Assembly: GCF_016612535.1 (NCBI RefSeq)
Contig: NZ_JAENXS010000001.1
Location: forward strand, 3,373,501 to 3,437,500
Reading direction: 5' to 3'
Length of the DNA stretch: 64,000 bases
Source of the DNA: Bradyrhizobium diazoefficiens
GTDB taxonomy: Bacteria; Pseudomonadota; Alphaproteobacteria; Rhizobiales; Xanthobacteraceae
This document shows, piece by piece, positions 17,929-27,673 of this stretch; positions within the stretch are counted from its first letter, which is position 1, and each line of letters opens with the position of its first letter. Both the position numbers and the translations under genes were made by a program. Under the pieces are notes generated by a model. The model did not search any database, was not told where the DNA came from, and saw only the letters and a program-made list of their open reading frames with translations.

Positions 17929-18788
17929 AAGCAGTGTCGCAAATCACCGTTCTCAAGGGGACGGATGCGGAGGCGTTGCTCGCCGATGTTGCGGCGAGAC
18001 TCCGTGCCGGCAGCATTGTTCCCTATCTCGGCCCCGGCCTCGCCGCGTTATCCAAGCCTGACGTGCCACTGACACCTGATGCGCTGGCGATCTTCTTCGG
18101 CACCAAGGTCGCGCTGCCGCGCCGGGCCCGCGGCAATGCCTGGGCCGCAGCACAACATATCGAGAGCAACAAGCATCGGTCCACTGTGACGGGCCTGATG
18201 GCTCAGGCGTTTGCCGCCCCGGTCGAGCCAACGGCTCTGCATCGTCATCTCGCTGCGTTACGCTTACCGATGATCGTCGATACCTGGTATGATGGCGCGA
18301 TGCGCGCCGCGCTTGGCAAGGGTGACGGATGGGGCGAAGTCCAGGGCATCACCCGCGCCGGCATCGGCGAGGTCCGCTGGTATCGCTTCTATGACGCCGA
18401 TGGCAACGAGGTCGATTCTCTGGCGGCCGGAAACTGGACCACGGTCCTCTACAAGCCGCATGGCGGCGTGCTGCCGGCCAAAAACTTCCTGATCTCCGAC
18501 GCCGATTATGTCGAGGTCCTGACCGAGATTGATATCCAGACGCCGATTCCGGGGATCGTCAAGCAGCGGCGGATTGGGCGGAGCTTTCTTTTCATCGGCT
18601 GCCGGTTCGACGATCAGCTCTTGCGCATTTATGCGCGGCAGATCACGAAGCGCTCGGCAGATGTTCATTACGTACTTGTCGAATCGGATGCGCTCTCGCG
18701 AAACGAGCTGAGATTCCTGCTCGACCAGGGCTTGATCCCGCTTGCGGTGGCGCTGCCGCGGGCCGTCGAGATCTTGCTGACCAATTAG
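17925..18788 (+). CDS. SIR2-like domain protein in the nif operon
   Basis: A 287-residue cytosolic protein. Its N-terminus has [12 protein letters not shown], the glycine-rich entry loop of SIR2-like folds. The C-terminus has [20 protein letters not shown], the segment typical of SIR2_2 domains. The zinc-binding cysteines of true sirtuin deacetylases are absent, so NADase or nucleotide-binding activity is as likely as deacetylation. The ATG overlaps the nifT stop (ATGA), and it ends just before the nifB control region, making it the last gene of the iscA-nifS operon. Its role in nitrogen fixation is unknown. Confidence 0.65.
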   Translation: MKAVSQITVLKGTDAEALLADVAARLRAGSIVPYLGPGLAALSKPDVPLTPDALAIFFGTKVALPRRARGNAWAAAQHIESNKHRSTVTGLMAQAFAAPVEPTALHRHLAALRLPMIVDTWYDGAMRAALGKGDGWGEVQGITRAGIGEVRWYRFYDADGNEVDSLAAGNWTTVLYKPHGGVLPAKNFLISDADYVEVLTEIDIQTPIPGIVKQRRIGRSFLFIGCRFDDQLLRIYARQITKRSADVHYVLVESDALSRNELRFLLDQGLIPLAVALPRAVEILLTN

Positions 18789-18925
18789 AGGCGCTGTCAA
18801 ACCGAAGCCGGCCCACCTCGGCCGAGCCCGTGGCAGCCGTCCAAACCACGGCAACAGTGCCGGTGCCGCTGAGCGGGAGCGCATTGATGGACGGGCGTGG
18901 CAATCGCTGCCAGCATCCCAAAGTC

Positions 18926-18941
18926 TGTCGCATTTCCGACA
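18926..18941. promoter_or_regulatory. NifA upstream activator site of nifB
   Basis: TGTCGCATTTCCGACA is a perfect TGT-N10-ACA palindrome-like site, about 90 bases upstream of the nifB -24/-12 promoter. The same core recurs before fixABCX at 27,497. Confidence 0.88.
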
Positions 18942-19031
18942 CGCCCGATGGTCGCTGTCCGGGGGCGCAACGGGGCAGATCGTTCTCGCTAACCGATTGG
19001 TGTTGATAAGAAAATCCATTGCCGTCGGCGA

Positions 19032-19047
19032 TGGCATGCGAGTTGCT
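19032..19047 (+). promoter_or_regulatory. sigma-54 promoter of nifB
   Basis: TGGCATGCGAGTTGCT has GG-N10-GC spacing and a canonical TTGCT half. It fixes the nifB start downstream, at 19117. Confidence 0.9.
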
Positions 19048-19116
19048 AACCCACGTTCAAAGGCTCGCTCAGGAGTGGCTCCGGGAAGCCTGTTTGGCTT
19101 GGAGAAAGAACTGGAC

Positions 19117-20670
19117 ATGGACGCAGTGGAGCGCGGCAGCAGCGCTAGAAATGCACGAGATGGCGGCGAGACCATGCTGGCCGCAGAGCCCAAAGGCTGC
19201 GGCACCCTGACCAAACGCGGCAAAGCAAGCTGCGGGGCACACGGAGACCAAGGCGATCTGCCGCCAGCGATCTGGGATAAGGTGAAGACTCACCCCTGCT
19301 ACAGCGTAGAGGCGCATCACCATTACGCCCGCATGCATGTTGCGGTCGCGCCAGCCTGCAACATGCAGTGCAACTACTGCAATCGCAAATATGACTGTGC
19401 CAATGAATCGCGCCCGGGCGTGACCAGCGAGAAGCTCACCTCCGAGCAGGCGGCCAAAAAGGTGCTCGCGGTCGCCTCCCGCATTCCGCAGATGACAGTG
19501 CTTGGCATTGCCGGTCCCGGCGATCCCCTGGCTAATCCGGAAAAGACCTTCAGGACTTTTGAGCTCGTGGCCAAAGCCGCGCCCGATATCAAACTGTGTC
19601 TATCCACCAACGGTCTCGCCTTGCCCGATCACGTCGACACCATCGCTCGACTGAACATCGAGCACGTCACCATCACAATCAATATGATCGATCCCAAGAT
19701 CGGAGCCCAGGTCTATCCGTGGATCTTCTATAACGGCAAGCGATACCGCGATCTCGAGGCCGCGAAAATCCTGACCACGCGTCAGCTCCAGGGCCTCGAA
19801 ATGCTCTCCGCGCGAGGCATTCTCTGCAAGGTCAATTCAGTCATGATCCCAGGCATTAACGAGCGGCACCTGATTGAGGTCAACAAAGCCGTGAAGTCGC
19901 GCGGCGCGTTCCTGCACAACATCATGCCGCTGATCGCAGCCCCCGAACACGGCACCGCGTTCGGCCTCAAGGGCCAGCGTGTGCCGACAGCCCGCGAGTT
20001 GAAGGCGCTGCAGGACGCATGCGAAGGCGAGATGAACATGATGCGCCATTGCCGCCAATGCCGCGCCGATGCTGTCGGCCTGCTCGGCGAGGATCGAAGC
20101 GCGGAGTTTACGAAGGAGAAGATTGTGACCATGACTGTCAACTACGACCCTGAGGTGCGCAAGGCCCACCAGGCTGGAATCGAGGAGGAGCGCCGCGCCA
20201 GAAGCGTGCCCAGGCAGGTGGACGTGGGGGAGCATGAATGCGGGTCAAGCGACATCAAAGTGCTGATCGCGGGCGCAACCAAGGGCTTTGGCCTCATCAA
20301 CGAGCATTTTGGGCATGCGAAGGAGTTCCAGGTGTATGAAGTTTCGAGATCCGGCGCCAAATTCGTCGGGCACCGCCGCGTCGATCACTACTGCCAGGGC
20401 GGTTATGGCGCGCAGGATGACCTCGCGGCCATCATCCGCTCCATCAATGACTGCCGTGCTGTGTTCGTCGCCAGGATCGGTGGTCGGCCCACGAGCGAAC
20501 TCAACAAGGCTGGCATCGAGCCGGTCGATCAATACGCGCACGAGTTCATCGAAAACTCCGCGATCGCATGGTTCAGCTCTTATCTCGAGAAGGTGAAAAG
20601 CGGCCAGATTCAGCATGTCGACCGGGGTGACGGAGCGATCCGGCAGGACCCGATTATTTCCGTGGCGTGA
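19117..20670 (+). CDS. nifB: NifB, FeMo-cofactor core (NifB-co) synthase
   Basis: A 517-residue protein; the start at 19117 is chosen because the sigma-54 promoter at 19,032-19,047 lies inside the longer open frame and GGAG precedes it. The radical-SAM cluster motif [14 protein letters not shown] is at about residues 81-94. The C-terminal ~120 residues ([20 protein letters not shown]) form the NifX-like domain found in proteobacterial NifB. NifB builds the 8Fe-9S-C precursor of all nitrogenase cofactors. frxA follows after 12 bases, then nifZ, so this is the head of an operon. Confidence 0.97.
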   Translation: MDAVERGSSARNARDGGETMLAAEPKGCGTLTKRGKASCGAHGDQGDLPPAIWDKVKTHPCYSVEAHHHYARMHVAVAPACNMQCNYCNRKYDCANESRPGVTSEKLTSEQAAKKVLAVASRIPQMTVLGIAGPGDPLANPEKTFRTFELVAKAAPDIKLCLSTNGLALPDHVDTIARLNIEHVTITINMIDPKIGAQVYPWIFYNGKRYRDLEAAKILTTRQLQGLEMLSARGILCKVNSVMIPGINERHLIEVNKAVKSRGAFLHNIMPLIAAPEHGTAFGLKGQRVPTARELKALQDACEGEMNMMRHCRQCRADAVGLLGEDRSAEFTKEKIVTMTVNYDPEVRKAHQAGIEEERRARSVPRQVDVGEHECGSSDIKVLIAGATKGFGLINEHFGHAKEFQVYEVSRSGAKFVGHRRVDHYCQGGYGAQDDLAAIIRSINDCRAVFVARIGGRPTSELNKAGIEPVDQYAHEFIENSAIAWFSSYLEKVKSGQIQHVDRGDGAIRQDPIISVA

Positions 20671-20682
20671 AGAGGACATCGG

Positions 20683-20907
20683 ATGCCGTTCAAGATCATT
20701 TCTTCGCAATGCACGGGCTGCTCCGCTTGCGAGACCGAATGTCCCAACGTTGCCATCTTCGAGAAGGGCGGAACGTTCGTGATTGATCCGAAAAAATGTA
20801 CCGAATGCATCGGTCACTTCGAGGAGCCGCAATGCGTTGCGGTCTGCCCGGTGGACAAGACCTGCGTCATCGACACCTCGTTGCCGCGGTACCAGCCGCC
20901 GGCCTGA
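20683..20907 (+). CDS. frxA: 2[4Fe-4S] ferredoxin (FrxA-like) behind nifB
   Basis: A 74-residue ferredoxin with [12 protein letters not shown] near residue 10 and a second motif [18 protein letters not shown], in which an insertion widens the spacing after the second cysteine. This is the form of the ferredoxin that follows nifB in rhizobia and probably gives electrons to NifB. A GAAGAGGACATCGG leader precedes the ATG. It lies between nifB and nifZ in the same orientation. Confidence 0.92.
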   Translation: MPFKIISSQCTGCSACETECPNVAIFEKGGTFVIDPKKCTECIGHFEEPQCVAVCPVDKTCVIDTSLPRYQPPA

Positions 20908-21043
20908 ACGAGAGTAAGCTTGATGGCGTTCACGTTGACGGTAGCTGCCGGGAAAACCCCCGCGTTTCGTCCCGGCAATCCGGGCCACGGCGGCCTGCGA
21001 GCACGCAGGATGCGGCTCGATCGAATTCATGACGGAGTGATGC

Positions 21044-21364
21044 ATGAGCAACATCGTCCGCGACAGTGACGTCATAGAGCTGGATGGACCTCCGGCCTTC
21101 AACCTCGGTGAAAAGGTGAAGGCCAACCGCACCGTCCGCAATGACGGGACCTATGCCGGCAAGGAGATCGGGGACGTCCTCGCCAAGAGAGGTGAGGTCG
21201 GCTACGTCGTTTCCATCGGGACGTTCCTGCAGCACTTCTACGTCTACGGTGTCGAGTTTCTTCAAACCGGCAACCGCGTCGGAATGAAATGCAAGGAACT
21301 TGATTCGGTTGACGCACGCACCGAGCTCGAGGGCCCGCTATCGCGAGAAGGGCTCCCGTCATGA
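21044..21364 (+). CDS. nifZ: NifZ, nitrogenase MoFe-protein maturation factor
   Basis: A 106-residue protein with the NifZ core FNLGEKVKANRTVRNDGTY and GEVGYVVSIGTFLQHFYVYG. NifZ helps fuse the second P-cluster of the MoFe protein in Azotobacter. It is separated from frxA by about 136 non-coding bases and is followed by an overlapping small frame (ATGA at 21,361-21,364). The length is usual for the family. Confidence 0.94.
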   Translation: MSNIVRDSDVIELDGPPAFNLGEKVKANRTVRNDGTYAGKEIGDVLAKRGEVGYVVSIGTFLQHFYVYGVEFLQTGNRVGMKCKELDSVDARTELEGPLSREGLPS

Positions 21365-21540
21365 TCGCGCCCCGTCATCGACATCCGAATGGCGCCCGCC
21401 GCTCAGATCCGCCGGCAACCACACAAACGGCGGCTGTTTCACGGGTCGTCGCAGGCTTGATGGACCTTTTGGCCGGCGTCGGCCGCATCGGCGAGATCGT
21501 ACGCTTGAGAGCGCACACACAAGCGAACGTACGGACCTAG
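21361..21540 (+). CDS. small protein, 59 aa, overlapping nifZ
   Basis: An ATG overlaps the nifZ stop codon (ATGA), opening a frame of 59 codons: MIAPRHRHPNGARRSDPP, then VSRVVAGLMDLLAGVGRIGE and an arginine-containing tail. The middle forms an amphipathic helix. The overlap suggests translation coupled to nifZ. No family was recognised, and chance opening cannot be excluded. Confidence 0.4.
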   Translation: MIAPRHRHPNGARRSDPPATTQTAAVSRVVAGLMDLLAGVGRIGEIVRLRAHTQANVRT

Positions 21541-21614
21541 CTTCAGAGTTTTGCCGGGCGGCCGGTCGGCTGTCCTGAAGCGCAAAGAACGCGGCTTTAA
21601 AGGGGGCTTTCGCA

Positions 21615-21974
21615 ATGAATGCTGCGATCATGAAAAGGGCAGTCGTCGGTCTGAACGCTCACCCGAACGAGGTCGATCGCAAGCGGATCGAATGCGCATT
21701 GGGCTCCCGCAGACGCTATCGTTATGTCTCACCCGGTGTGAGGCCGGTTAAGGGCGGCTATCTCGTCGAGAGCCCCTGCTGTTCACGCGAGATCGACAAG
21801 GATGGCCGCGTGATCGATGTCGCGTTGATCCATCATGACGCCGTATGCAGACTGTGGAAACTGTTCTGGAAAGACCATGCGCGAGGAATCTGGCAATTCC
21901 ACAGCGTCCATCAGCGGCTGAGCGCAGCGACCGATGAGCTTAATGCCGATCTCGACCGGGTGTTCTGGCAATAA
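21615..21974 (+). CDS. conserved-looking nif-operon protein, 119 aa, unknown function
   Basis: A 119-residue basic protein starting MNAAIMKRAVVGLNAHPNEV after AAAGGGGG. It has a pair CC in VESPCCSREIDKDGRVIDVA and an aromatic stretch LWKLFWKDHARGIWQFH. The WxLFWxDH pattern recalls small proteins of the DUF3024 kind, but this is tentative. It lies downstream of nifZ in the same orientation and presumably belongs to the nifB operon. The two cysteines might bind metal; no function is known. Confidence 0.65.
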   Translation: MNAAIMKRAVVGLNAHPNEVDRKRIECALGSRRRYRYVSPGVRPVKGGYLVESPCCSREIDKDGRVIDVALIHHDAVCRLWKLFWKDHARGIWQFHSVHQRLSAATDELNADLDRVFWQ

Positions 21975-22010
21975 AATTGATGGTTTCGCTCCTAAAAGAT
22001 AAGGGTGGTC

Positions 22011-22280
22011 ATGGCGGTGGACGAAAACGAACTGATCGAACTTGAACGAGTGATCACGGCGGCAGAGGGCCGCGCGAGCCCCTTTACCGAGCTGCGGCGC
22101 CGTTTTCCACATCTCGCCCTGGTACGATGCGAGGCGTCTGATGTCACCGAGCCGCCCTTTCGCAGCTTTCCGCATTATGACCTGCACTTGCTCAACCGAT
22201 CCGAACACTGCGTCCAGATCACAGCCGATCCGCTGCTGGCGATTGGCATTGTTCTGGCGGCGAGGGACCCTTCGGGGTGA
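22011..22280 (+). CDS. small nif-operon protein, 89 aa (possibly DUF6129-like)
   Basis: An 89-residue acidic protein starting MAVDENELIELERVITAAEG, with AAGGGTGG upstream of the ATG. The segments RRRFPHLALVRCEASDV and HYDLHLLNRSEHCVQITADP recall a family of small proteins encoded in nif clusters (I associate it with DUF6129, without certainty). It has two cysteines (Cys in LVRCEA and EHCVQ). It is the last gene before a long gap and the nifH control region. Confidence 0.6.
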   Translation: MAVDENELIELERVITAAEGRASPFTELRRRFPHLALVRCEASDVTEPPFRSFPHYDLHLLNRSEHCVQITADPLLAIGIVLAARDPSG

Positions 22281-22960
22281 CTGCGGTTGCATTCGCAGAA
22301 GTTCATGATCCTTTAGTGGTGCGGGCAAAGCGCATCCATGTTGCCGCCGTGACGAGTTCCGGGACATGGTAACGACTTCCGATGGCGGAGTGCGCTGCCG
22401 TTTTCGCACCGATGAGGGATCAAGTCCACCGAGGAGACAGCGACTGCGCGCGCATCAGCATTGGCATGCGCGCAGCCACTATGAGAAGCCGCTGGAGCCA
22501 GATCGAGGGCAGGCGGTCCGGGAGCGGCATGTGGATCAGCCATCAATGCCTCGATCGCGATCTCCCAGTCGATTGTCGCGAAGAAGCCGCATGCCGACGG
22601 CCCGAGTCGAGCTCGCGATGGCCGACCAGCGCCCGCTTATGCGTCGCTCTCGTGAGGACAGCAGTCGGCACAGGTCGAATTCGGGCCGATCGACATCCCT
22701 GCGCGCTGGCATCGGAAGCTTCTCGGTTTTGATGTCGTGATGCAGCGTAAACCGGAATGACAGCAGTCACCCACATCTTCATCAAACGTGAACACCCGAT
22801 CCTGGTGCACGGCGCTCGAACTTCGATGCCGATCGGAGCATCGTTTCTGAAAACCGCGCCGAGGGCTCGGCCGCAGTCGCATTTTGATCTCCATTGAGGG
22901 AATTGCGTTTTGCGAATGAATGCGCCGCAAGGATACTTTCGTTCCCGAAAATGTGAGCGC
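22281..22960. other. intergenic region upstream of the nifH control sites
   Basis: About 680 bases without a credible gene. Open frames of up to 124 codons on both strands overlap one another and lack family features. No IS end was found. Confidence 0.45.
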
Positions 22961-22976
22961 TGTCAGATTGCTCACA
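22961..22976. promoter_or_regulatory. NifA upstream activator site 1 of nifH
   Basis: TGTCAGATTGCTCACA matches TGT-N10-ACA exactly, about 100 bases upstream of the nifH -24/-12 promoter. Confidence 0.9.
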
Positions 22977-22989
22977 GCCGCACAGCTGC

Positions 22990-23005
22990 TGTCAGGTTCG
23001 AAACA
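22990..23005. promoter_or_regulatory. NifA upstream activator site 2 of nifH
   Basis: TGTCAGGTTCGAAACA matches TGT-N10-ACA exactly. It is centred 29 bases from site 1, nearly three helical turns, so two NifA dimers could bind the same face. Confidence 0.9.
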
Positions 23006-23074
23006 TCCAGCGCGATGAGAAATCTCGCGGTGTTTGCAGTGCATCATCAGAAGCTTAGAGAGGAGGGCCGGCAT

Positions 23075-23090
23075 TGGCACGGCAGTTGCT
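23075..23090 (+). promoter_or_regulatory. sigma-54 promoter of nifH
   Basis: TGGCACGGCAGTTGCT is a perfect match to TGGCACG-N4-TTGCW. The leader to the nifH ATG at 23255 is about 155 bases. Confidence 0.96.
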
Positions 23091-23122
23091 CCTGCGATGC
23101 AGCAACACTGAGTAAGGGCTGA

Positions 23123-24139
<1,017 letters not shown>

Positions 24140-24158
24140 AGCGGCACAACGCGGCAGC

Positions 24159-24193
24159 CCGGCCCTCCCAATAGCCAACAAAAGGAGGGCCGG
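24159..24193 (+). terminator. stem-loop between nifH and nifQ
   Basis: CCGGCCCTCC and GGAGGGCCGG form a perfect 10-bp stem around a 15-base loop, 20 bases after the nifH stop. No T run follows, so it may stabilise the nifH message or reduce read-through into nifQ rather than end all transcripts. Confidence 0.65.
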
Positions 24194-24272
24194 CAGTCGG
24201 GCGAAAGGGTGTCTCCCGAGTGCCGACGCGGTGATGCATCCTTGACCAATGTGGAAAGAGTAGCGAACGCCC

Positions 24273-24980
24273 ATGTTCGAAGAGCAGTTCTATCCTGTCA
24301 TGCTTGTCGAGACGAATGATGGGAGCGTGCAGACAGGGGCAGGAATTGCCAGCTATCGCCTCCTGACCGGGAGGCACCCCGCAGATGCCGACATCGGCAA
24401 TGACTTTAGCTTCGACCGCCACGTGCTCGCGTGCATTCTCGCGGCCGGTGTGATGGAAGGTGGTCTTCTCTTCGGGAAGGTCGGCCTGTCCAGCGATGAG
24501 CTGGCGGCGCTGCTCAAGCAGAATTTTCCGTCGGTTCGGATCAAGGGCGATGATTTGCTGCTGGGTTCCAAGCGCGATGACAACGACGAGGTCGCAATGG
24601 TGCGTGATCTCTTGCTCGCGCAACGATCGACGGCAGGAGACACCGGCCGTTGGCTGGCCGCGATGATCGCGCGCCGTGTCATGGAGCCGAATCATCTGTG
24701 GGCAGATCTCGGATTGGGCGATCGTGGTGAACTGTCCCGTCTTCTCAACCGCCATTTCGCGCCGCTCGCCAGGCGCAATGTCAACAACATGCGCTGGAAG
24801 CGCTTCTTTTATCGCACGCTATGCGAGAACGAGGGCCTCATCTTGTGCACTACGCCAGTGTGCACCGAGTGCAAGGACTTCAACCACTGCTTTGGCGATG
24901 AAAGCGGTGAGAGCCGAATGGCCGAGCGCCGGCGTGACGTTCTGTTGCCGCCGGCCGCTCCGGTTACGGGCGGCAGCTGA
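24273..24980 (+). CDS. nifQ: NifQ, molybdenum donor for FeMo-cofactor
   Basis: A 235-residue protein. The C-terminal cysteine motif CTTPVCTECKDFNHC (Cx4CxxCx5C) is the NifQ hallmark and binds the Mo-Fe-S cluster delivered to NifEN/NifH. The segment RWKRFFYRTLCENEGL just before it is also conserved. It begins 133 bases after nifH and could be read from the nifH promoter past the stem-loop. The first ~35 residues vary in the family, so the exact start is less certain. Confidence 0.95.
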   Translation: MFEEQFYPVMLVETNDGSVQTGAGIASYRLLTGRHPADADIGNDFSFDRHVLACILAAGVMEGGLLFGKVGLSSDELAALLKQNFPSVRIKGDDLLLGSKRDDNDEVAMVRDLLLAQRSTAGDTGRWLAAMIARRVMEPNHLWADLGLGDRGELSRLLNRHFAPLARRNVNNMRWKRFFYRTLCENEGLILCTTPVCTECKDFNHCFGDESGESRMAERRRDVLLPPAAPVTGGS

Positions 24981-25526
24981 CCCGTATTCCCGCCGCCCGA
25001 TAGATGGTTCTTTGGGGTAACTGCCGGCCGATGGGCCGCGGAGTCGGTCAAGAACTGCAGGTGATTCGGCCGAATCGATCTGCTGCAGTGGATTGCGGCG
25101 CGAACCAGCGGACGCTCTTCTCAAGGCCAGGTTGCGCCCAAGCCGCAAACCCTGTGTGGCCTGAAGAGATCTGGGCTTTGCCGGCGCGGACCCGGGATGT
25201 CGCTGCGGCGTGTGCTCGGGCGAGGCTGCTTAACTCCGGCGTCCCGGCTCGGCATGCGCCGTCCATCGGATTGCGGATCAATCGCGCAAGGGTCCTGTTG
25301 CGGTTGGATGGTGCCTGATGCCTCACGATGGTGTTCGACGCCGATACCACACCGCATCCATAATGTTGTCTATGGCGCTAGCGTCCTGCTTATCATGAGA
25401 AAAGCAAATCCCTGATGCGATGTGCCGGGTTCGCGAACCGATGAACTCTGACGCCTCGGTCTGACCGTCGATCTGCGCGGCAACCGAGCTGATCCAGGAT
25501 GCAGAATGGTGAGAGCTCAACTGGTG
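24981..25526. other. intergenic region between nifQ and nifV
   Basis: About 545 bases with only short overlapping frames on both strands and no recognisable domain, IS end or RNA gene. Confidence 0.4.
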
Positions 25527-25542
25527 CGTCGGTTTTGCGACA
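25527..25542. promoter_or_regulatory. possible NifA site of nifV (CGT-N10-ACA)
   Basis: CGTCGGTTTTGCGACA has one mismatch to TGT-N10-ACA and lies about 70 bases upstream of the -24/-12 promoter. The same CGT variant occurs at 15,750. Confidence 0.4.
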
Positions 25543-25608
25543 CTGCCTGGGACATCCAACGGGGGGCGACAAATGATGGAGCTTCAATAGGTTGGAATCC
25601 TGCGGGCA

Positions 25609-25624
25609 TGGCATGCGGTTTGCC
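25609..25624 (+). promoter_or_regulatory. sigma-54 promoter of nifV
   Basis: TGGCATGCGGTTTGCC has GG-N10-GC spacing. It lies within the longer open frame that begins at 25592 and so rules out that start. Confidence 0.85.
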
Positions 25625-25660
25625 AAAGCAGTCCTTGCCAAGCACAATCAGGAGGCTTCG

Positions 25661-26853
25661 TTGATCGACGCCAAAGCCATCGCTGCCAAGCCGTCATGGT
25701 CCGAGTCGGCATGGAACCAGCAGACCGTGCTCAATGACACAACGCTGCGCGACGGCGAGCAGGCGCCTGGCGTTGCGTTCACCACAGCAGAAAAGGTGGC
25801 CATCGCGCGTGCGTTGGCCCGGGCCGGCATCACGGAGATCGAGGCGGGGACCCCCGCCATGGGCGATGACGAGATCGCGGCCATCCGCGCCATTGTCGAG
25901 GACGGTCTGCCACTCACTCCTATCGCCTGGTGCCGCATGCGGGAGGCCGATGTCGACGCGGCCATCCAGGCCAAGGTGCCGATGGTCAATGTTTCGATCC
26001 CAGCTTCAGACGTACAGATCGCGGCCAAGCTTGGCGGGAACCGCGACCAGGCCTTGCAGCGGATGAGGCGGGTGGTGGATTACGCCCGCGAGCGAGGGCT
26101 TGATGTCGCCGTCGGAGGCGAGGATTCCTCCCGCGCCGATGTCGACTTTCTTATCAGTCTCATCGCGACTGCGAAAGCTGCGGGCGCGCGGCGGTTTCGG
26201 ATCGCCGATACACTCAGTGTGCTCGATCCCGACTCCGCCTATGCGCTGATCGCGCGCCTGCGCGCGACTACCGATCTCGAGCTCGAATTTCACGGACATG
26301 ACGATCTCGGGCTCGCGACCGCCAACACGGTCGCGGCCATATCAGGGGCGGCGCGAGCCACGCTTCGGTCACTGTCATCGGGCTCGGCGAACGGGCCGGC
26401 AATGCGCCGCTCGAGGAAGTTGCGGTCGCACTCAGACAGCTTTACGGGCGTGACACCGGCATCGTGCTGCCGGAGCTCATAGAGGTCGCCACGCTGGTCG
26501 CGGCCGCGGCTGCACGGACGATTCCTCTTAACAAGGCGATTGTCGGGGAGCATGTGTTCACGCACGAATCCGGCATTCATGTCGATGGGCTATTGAAGGA
26601 CGAACGCACCTACCAAGCGCTCGACCCACGTTTGCTTGGTCGCTCCAACCGCATTGTGATTGGCAAACATTCCGGACTCTCGGCCATCACCACGCTGCTT
26701 GGAGAACTGCAGCTTGCCGTCACCACGGAGCAGAGCAGACAAATCCTGTCCCGGGTGCGAAAATATGCCATCGAGCACAAGCGGCTGGTCGCGCGCGAGA
26801 CGGTGGCAGCGATCTGGCGCGATGTTTGCGAATGCTCTTCCGGTCGAACGTGA
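25661..26853 (+). pseudogene. nifV: NifV, homocitrate synthase, frameshifted
   Basis: The first 230 codons read as an intact homocitrate synthase N-terminal half: TTLRDGEQAPGVAF, EAGTPAMGDDEIAAIRA and ELEFHGHDDLGLATANTVA. After about base 26,350 the reading jumps to the -1 frame, which continues VTVIGLGERAGNAPLEEVA, then HESGIHVDGLLKD and IGKHSG. A one-base loss in the GC-rich stretch 26,345-26,358 explains it. NifV makes homocitrate, the organic part of FeMo-co. The start is TTG at 25661 with AGGAGG 5 bases before it. Either the gene is inactive in this strain, with homocitrate coming from the plant, or the shift is a sequencing error. Confidence 0.85.
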
Positions 26854-27052
26854 GTGAGCTTTCGCCTTTCACTTCGCCCGCCACCAAATCAATCGAAGCG
26901 CGGCCGAAGCGCTCGCAGATCGCGTTGAAGTCCGAGGACATGGGCTGTGTGGCCATTTCCAGCAGGGCCAACACGAAACCGCTTTTCCGCGAACCAACTA
27001 GGCGCTGCCGGATCGCGACCGAGACGGGTAGGCCAATTCAGGGAGAATTTCG

Positions 27053-27394
27053 ATGAGCAATGCACCACAGACGGCCGGCATCCTCTACCGCCTCAACCAG
27101 GCCTGCTCGGCCGAGGAGATCTTTGCGCTGCTTGGTGTCGACTACGATCCCAGGATCGTCAATGTCGCGCGCCTGCATATCCTAAAACGCATGGGGCAAC
27201 ATCTCGCCAAGGAGAAATTCGCCGGTGCCGCGGAAGCGGAGGTCGCTGCGCGCTGCAAGACCATGCTGGAGCAGGCCTATGCGGATTTCGTGGCGTCTTC
27301 GCCAATCGACCAACGCGTCTTCAAGGTCCTGAAAGATGCGGTCACGGAGCCCAAGAGGCCGGCCGCCTTCGTGCCGCTCAGTACGTTGAAATAG
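27053..27394 (+). CDS. nifW: NifW, nitrogenase-stabilising protein
   Basis: A 113-residue protein matching NifW throughout: SAEEIFALLGVDYDPRIVNV, HILKRMGQHLAKEKF and DQRVFKVLKDAV. NifW binds the MoFe protein and protects or matures it. A ribosome-binding site (AGGGAGAATTTCG) precedes the ATG. About 200 non-coding bases separate it from nifV. Confidence 0.94.
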   Translation: MSNAPQTAGILYRLNQACSAEEIFALLGVDYDPRIVNVARLHILKRMGQHLAKEKFAGAAEAEVAARCKTMLEQAYADFVASSPIDQRVFKVLKDAVTEPKRPAAFVPLSTLK

Positions 27395-27496
27395 TCTTCT
27401 TTTCAATGCCGTCTGCCTCAGAGTAAATAGCTGTGGCGCGCCTCGGCGTGCACCTCTTCGTTCGTCGAGTCTGTGGAGCGACACGGGAGAGGGCTC

Positions 27497-27512
27497 TGTC
27501 GCATTTCCGACG
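27497..27512. promoter_or_regulatory. NifA upstream activator site of fixABCX
   Basis: TGTCGCATTTCCGACG differs from the perfect nifB site at 18,926 only in its last base (ACG for ACA). It lies about 95 bases upstream of the -24/-12 promoter. Confidence 0.65.
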
Positions 27513-27604
27513 GATCTCGTGGCGCTGTTTGCCCGGTGCCAGGAACCACTAAGCAAAAGCGCCCAATTCACCCGTTAGGTGTATGACCTCGCGGTGTTCT
27601 CAGT

Positions 27605-27620
27605 TGGTATGACACTTGCT
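27605..27620 (+). promoter_or_regulatory. sigma-54 promoter of the fixABCX unit
   Basis: TGGTATGACACTTGCT keeps GG-N10-GC and a canonical TTGCT half. It lies 54 bases before the decayed fixA ATG and is the only promoter seen for fixBCX. Confidence 0.78.
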
Positions 27621-27673
27621 GCTCTGCACCCAAGTCCGCCCGACCACAAACCGACCTTATTCCGGAGAAGCGC

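Noticed and set aside
19117..19117. Upstream nifB start at 18,997
   Set aside because: The sigma-54 promoter at 19,032-19,047 lies inside that extension, so the longer protein could not be made from it.
20245..21141. 298-codon open frame antisense to nifB and frxA
   Set aside because: It spans two recognised genes on the other strand and has no recognisable domain.
22382..22732. 116-codon open frame between the nifB operon and nifH
   Set aside because: Overlapped by equally long frames on both strands, with no ribosome-binding site or family resemblance.
25592..25660. ATG start of nifV at 25,592
   Set aside because: It lies upstream of the -24/-12 promoter; the TTG at 25,661 has AGGAGG at the right distance.
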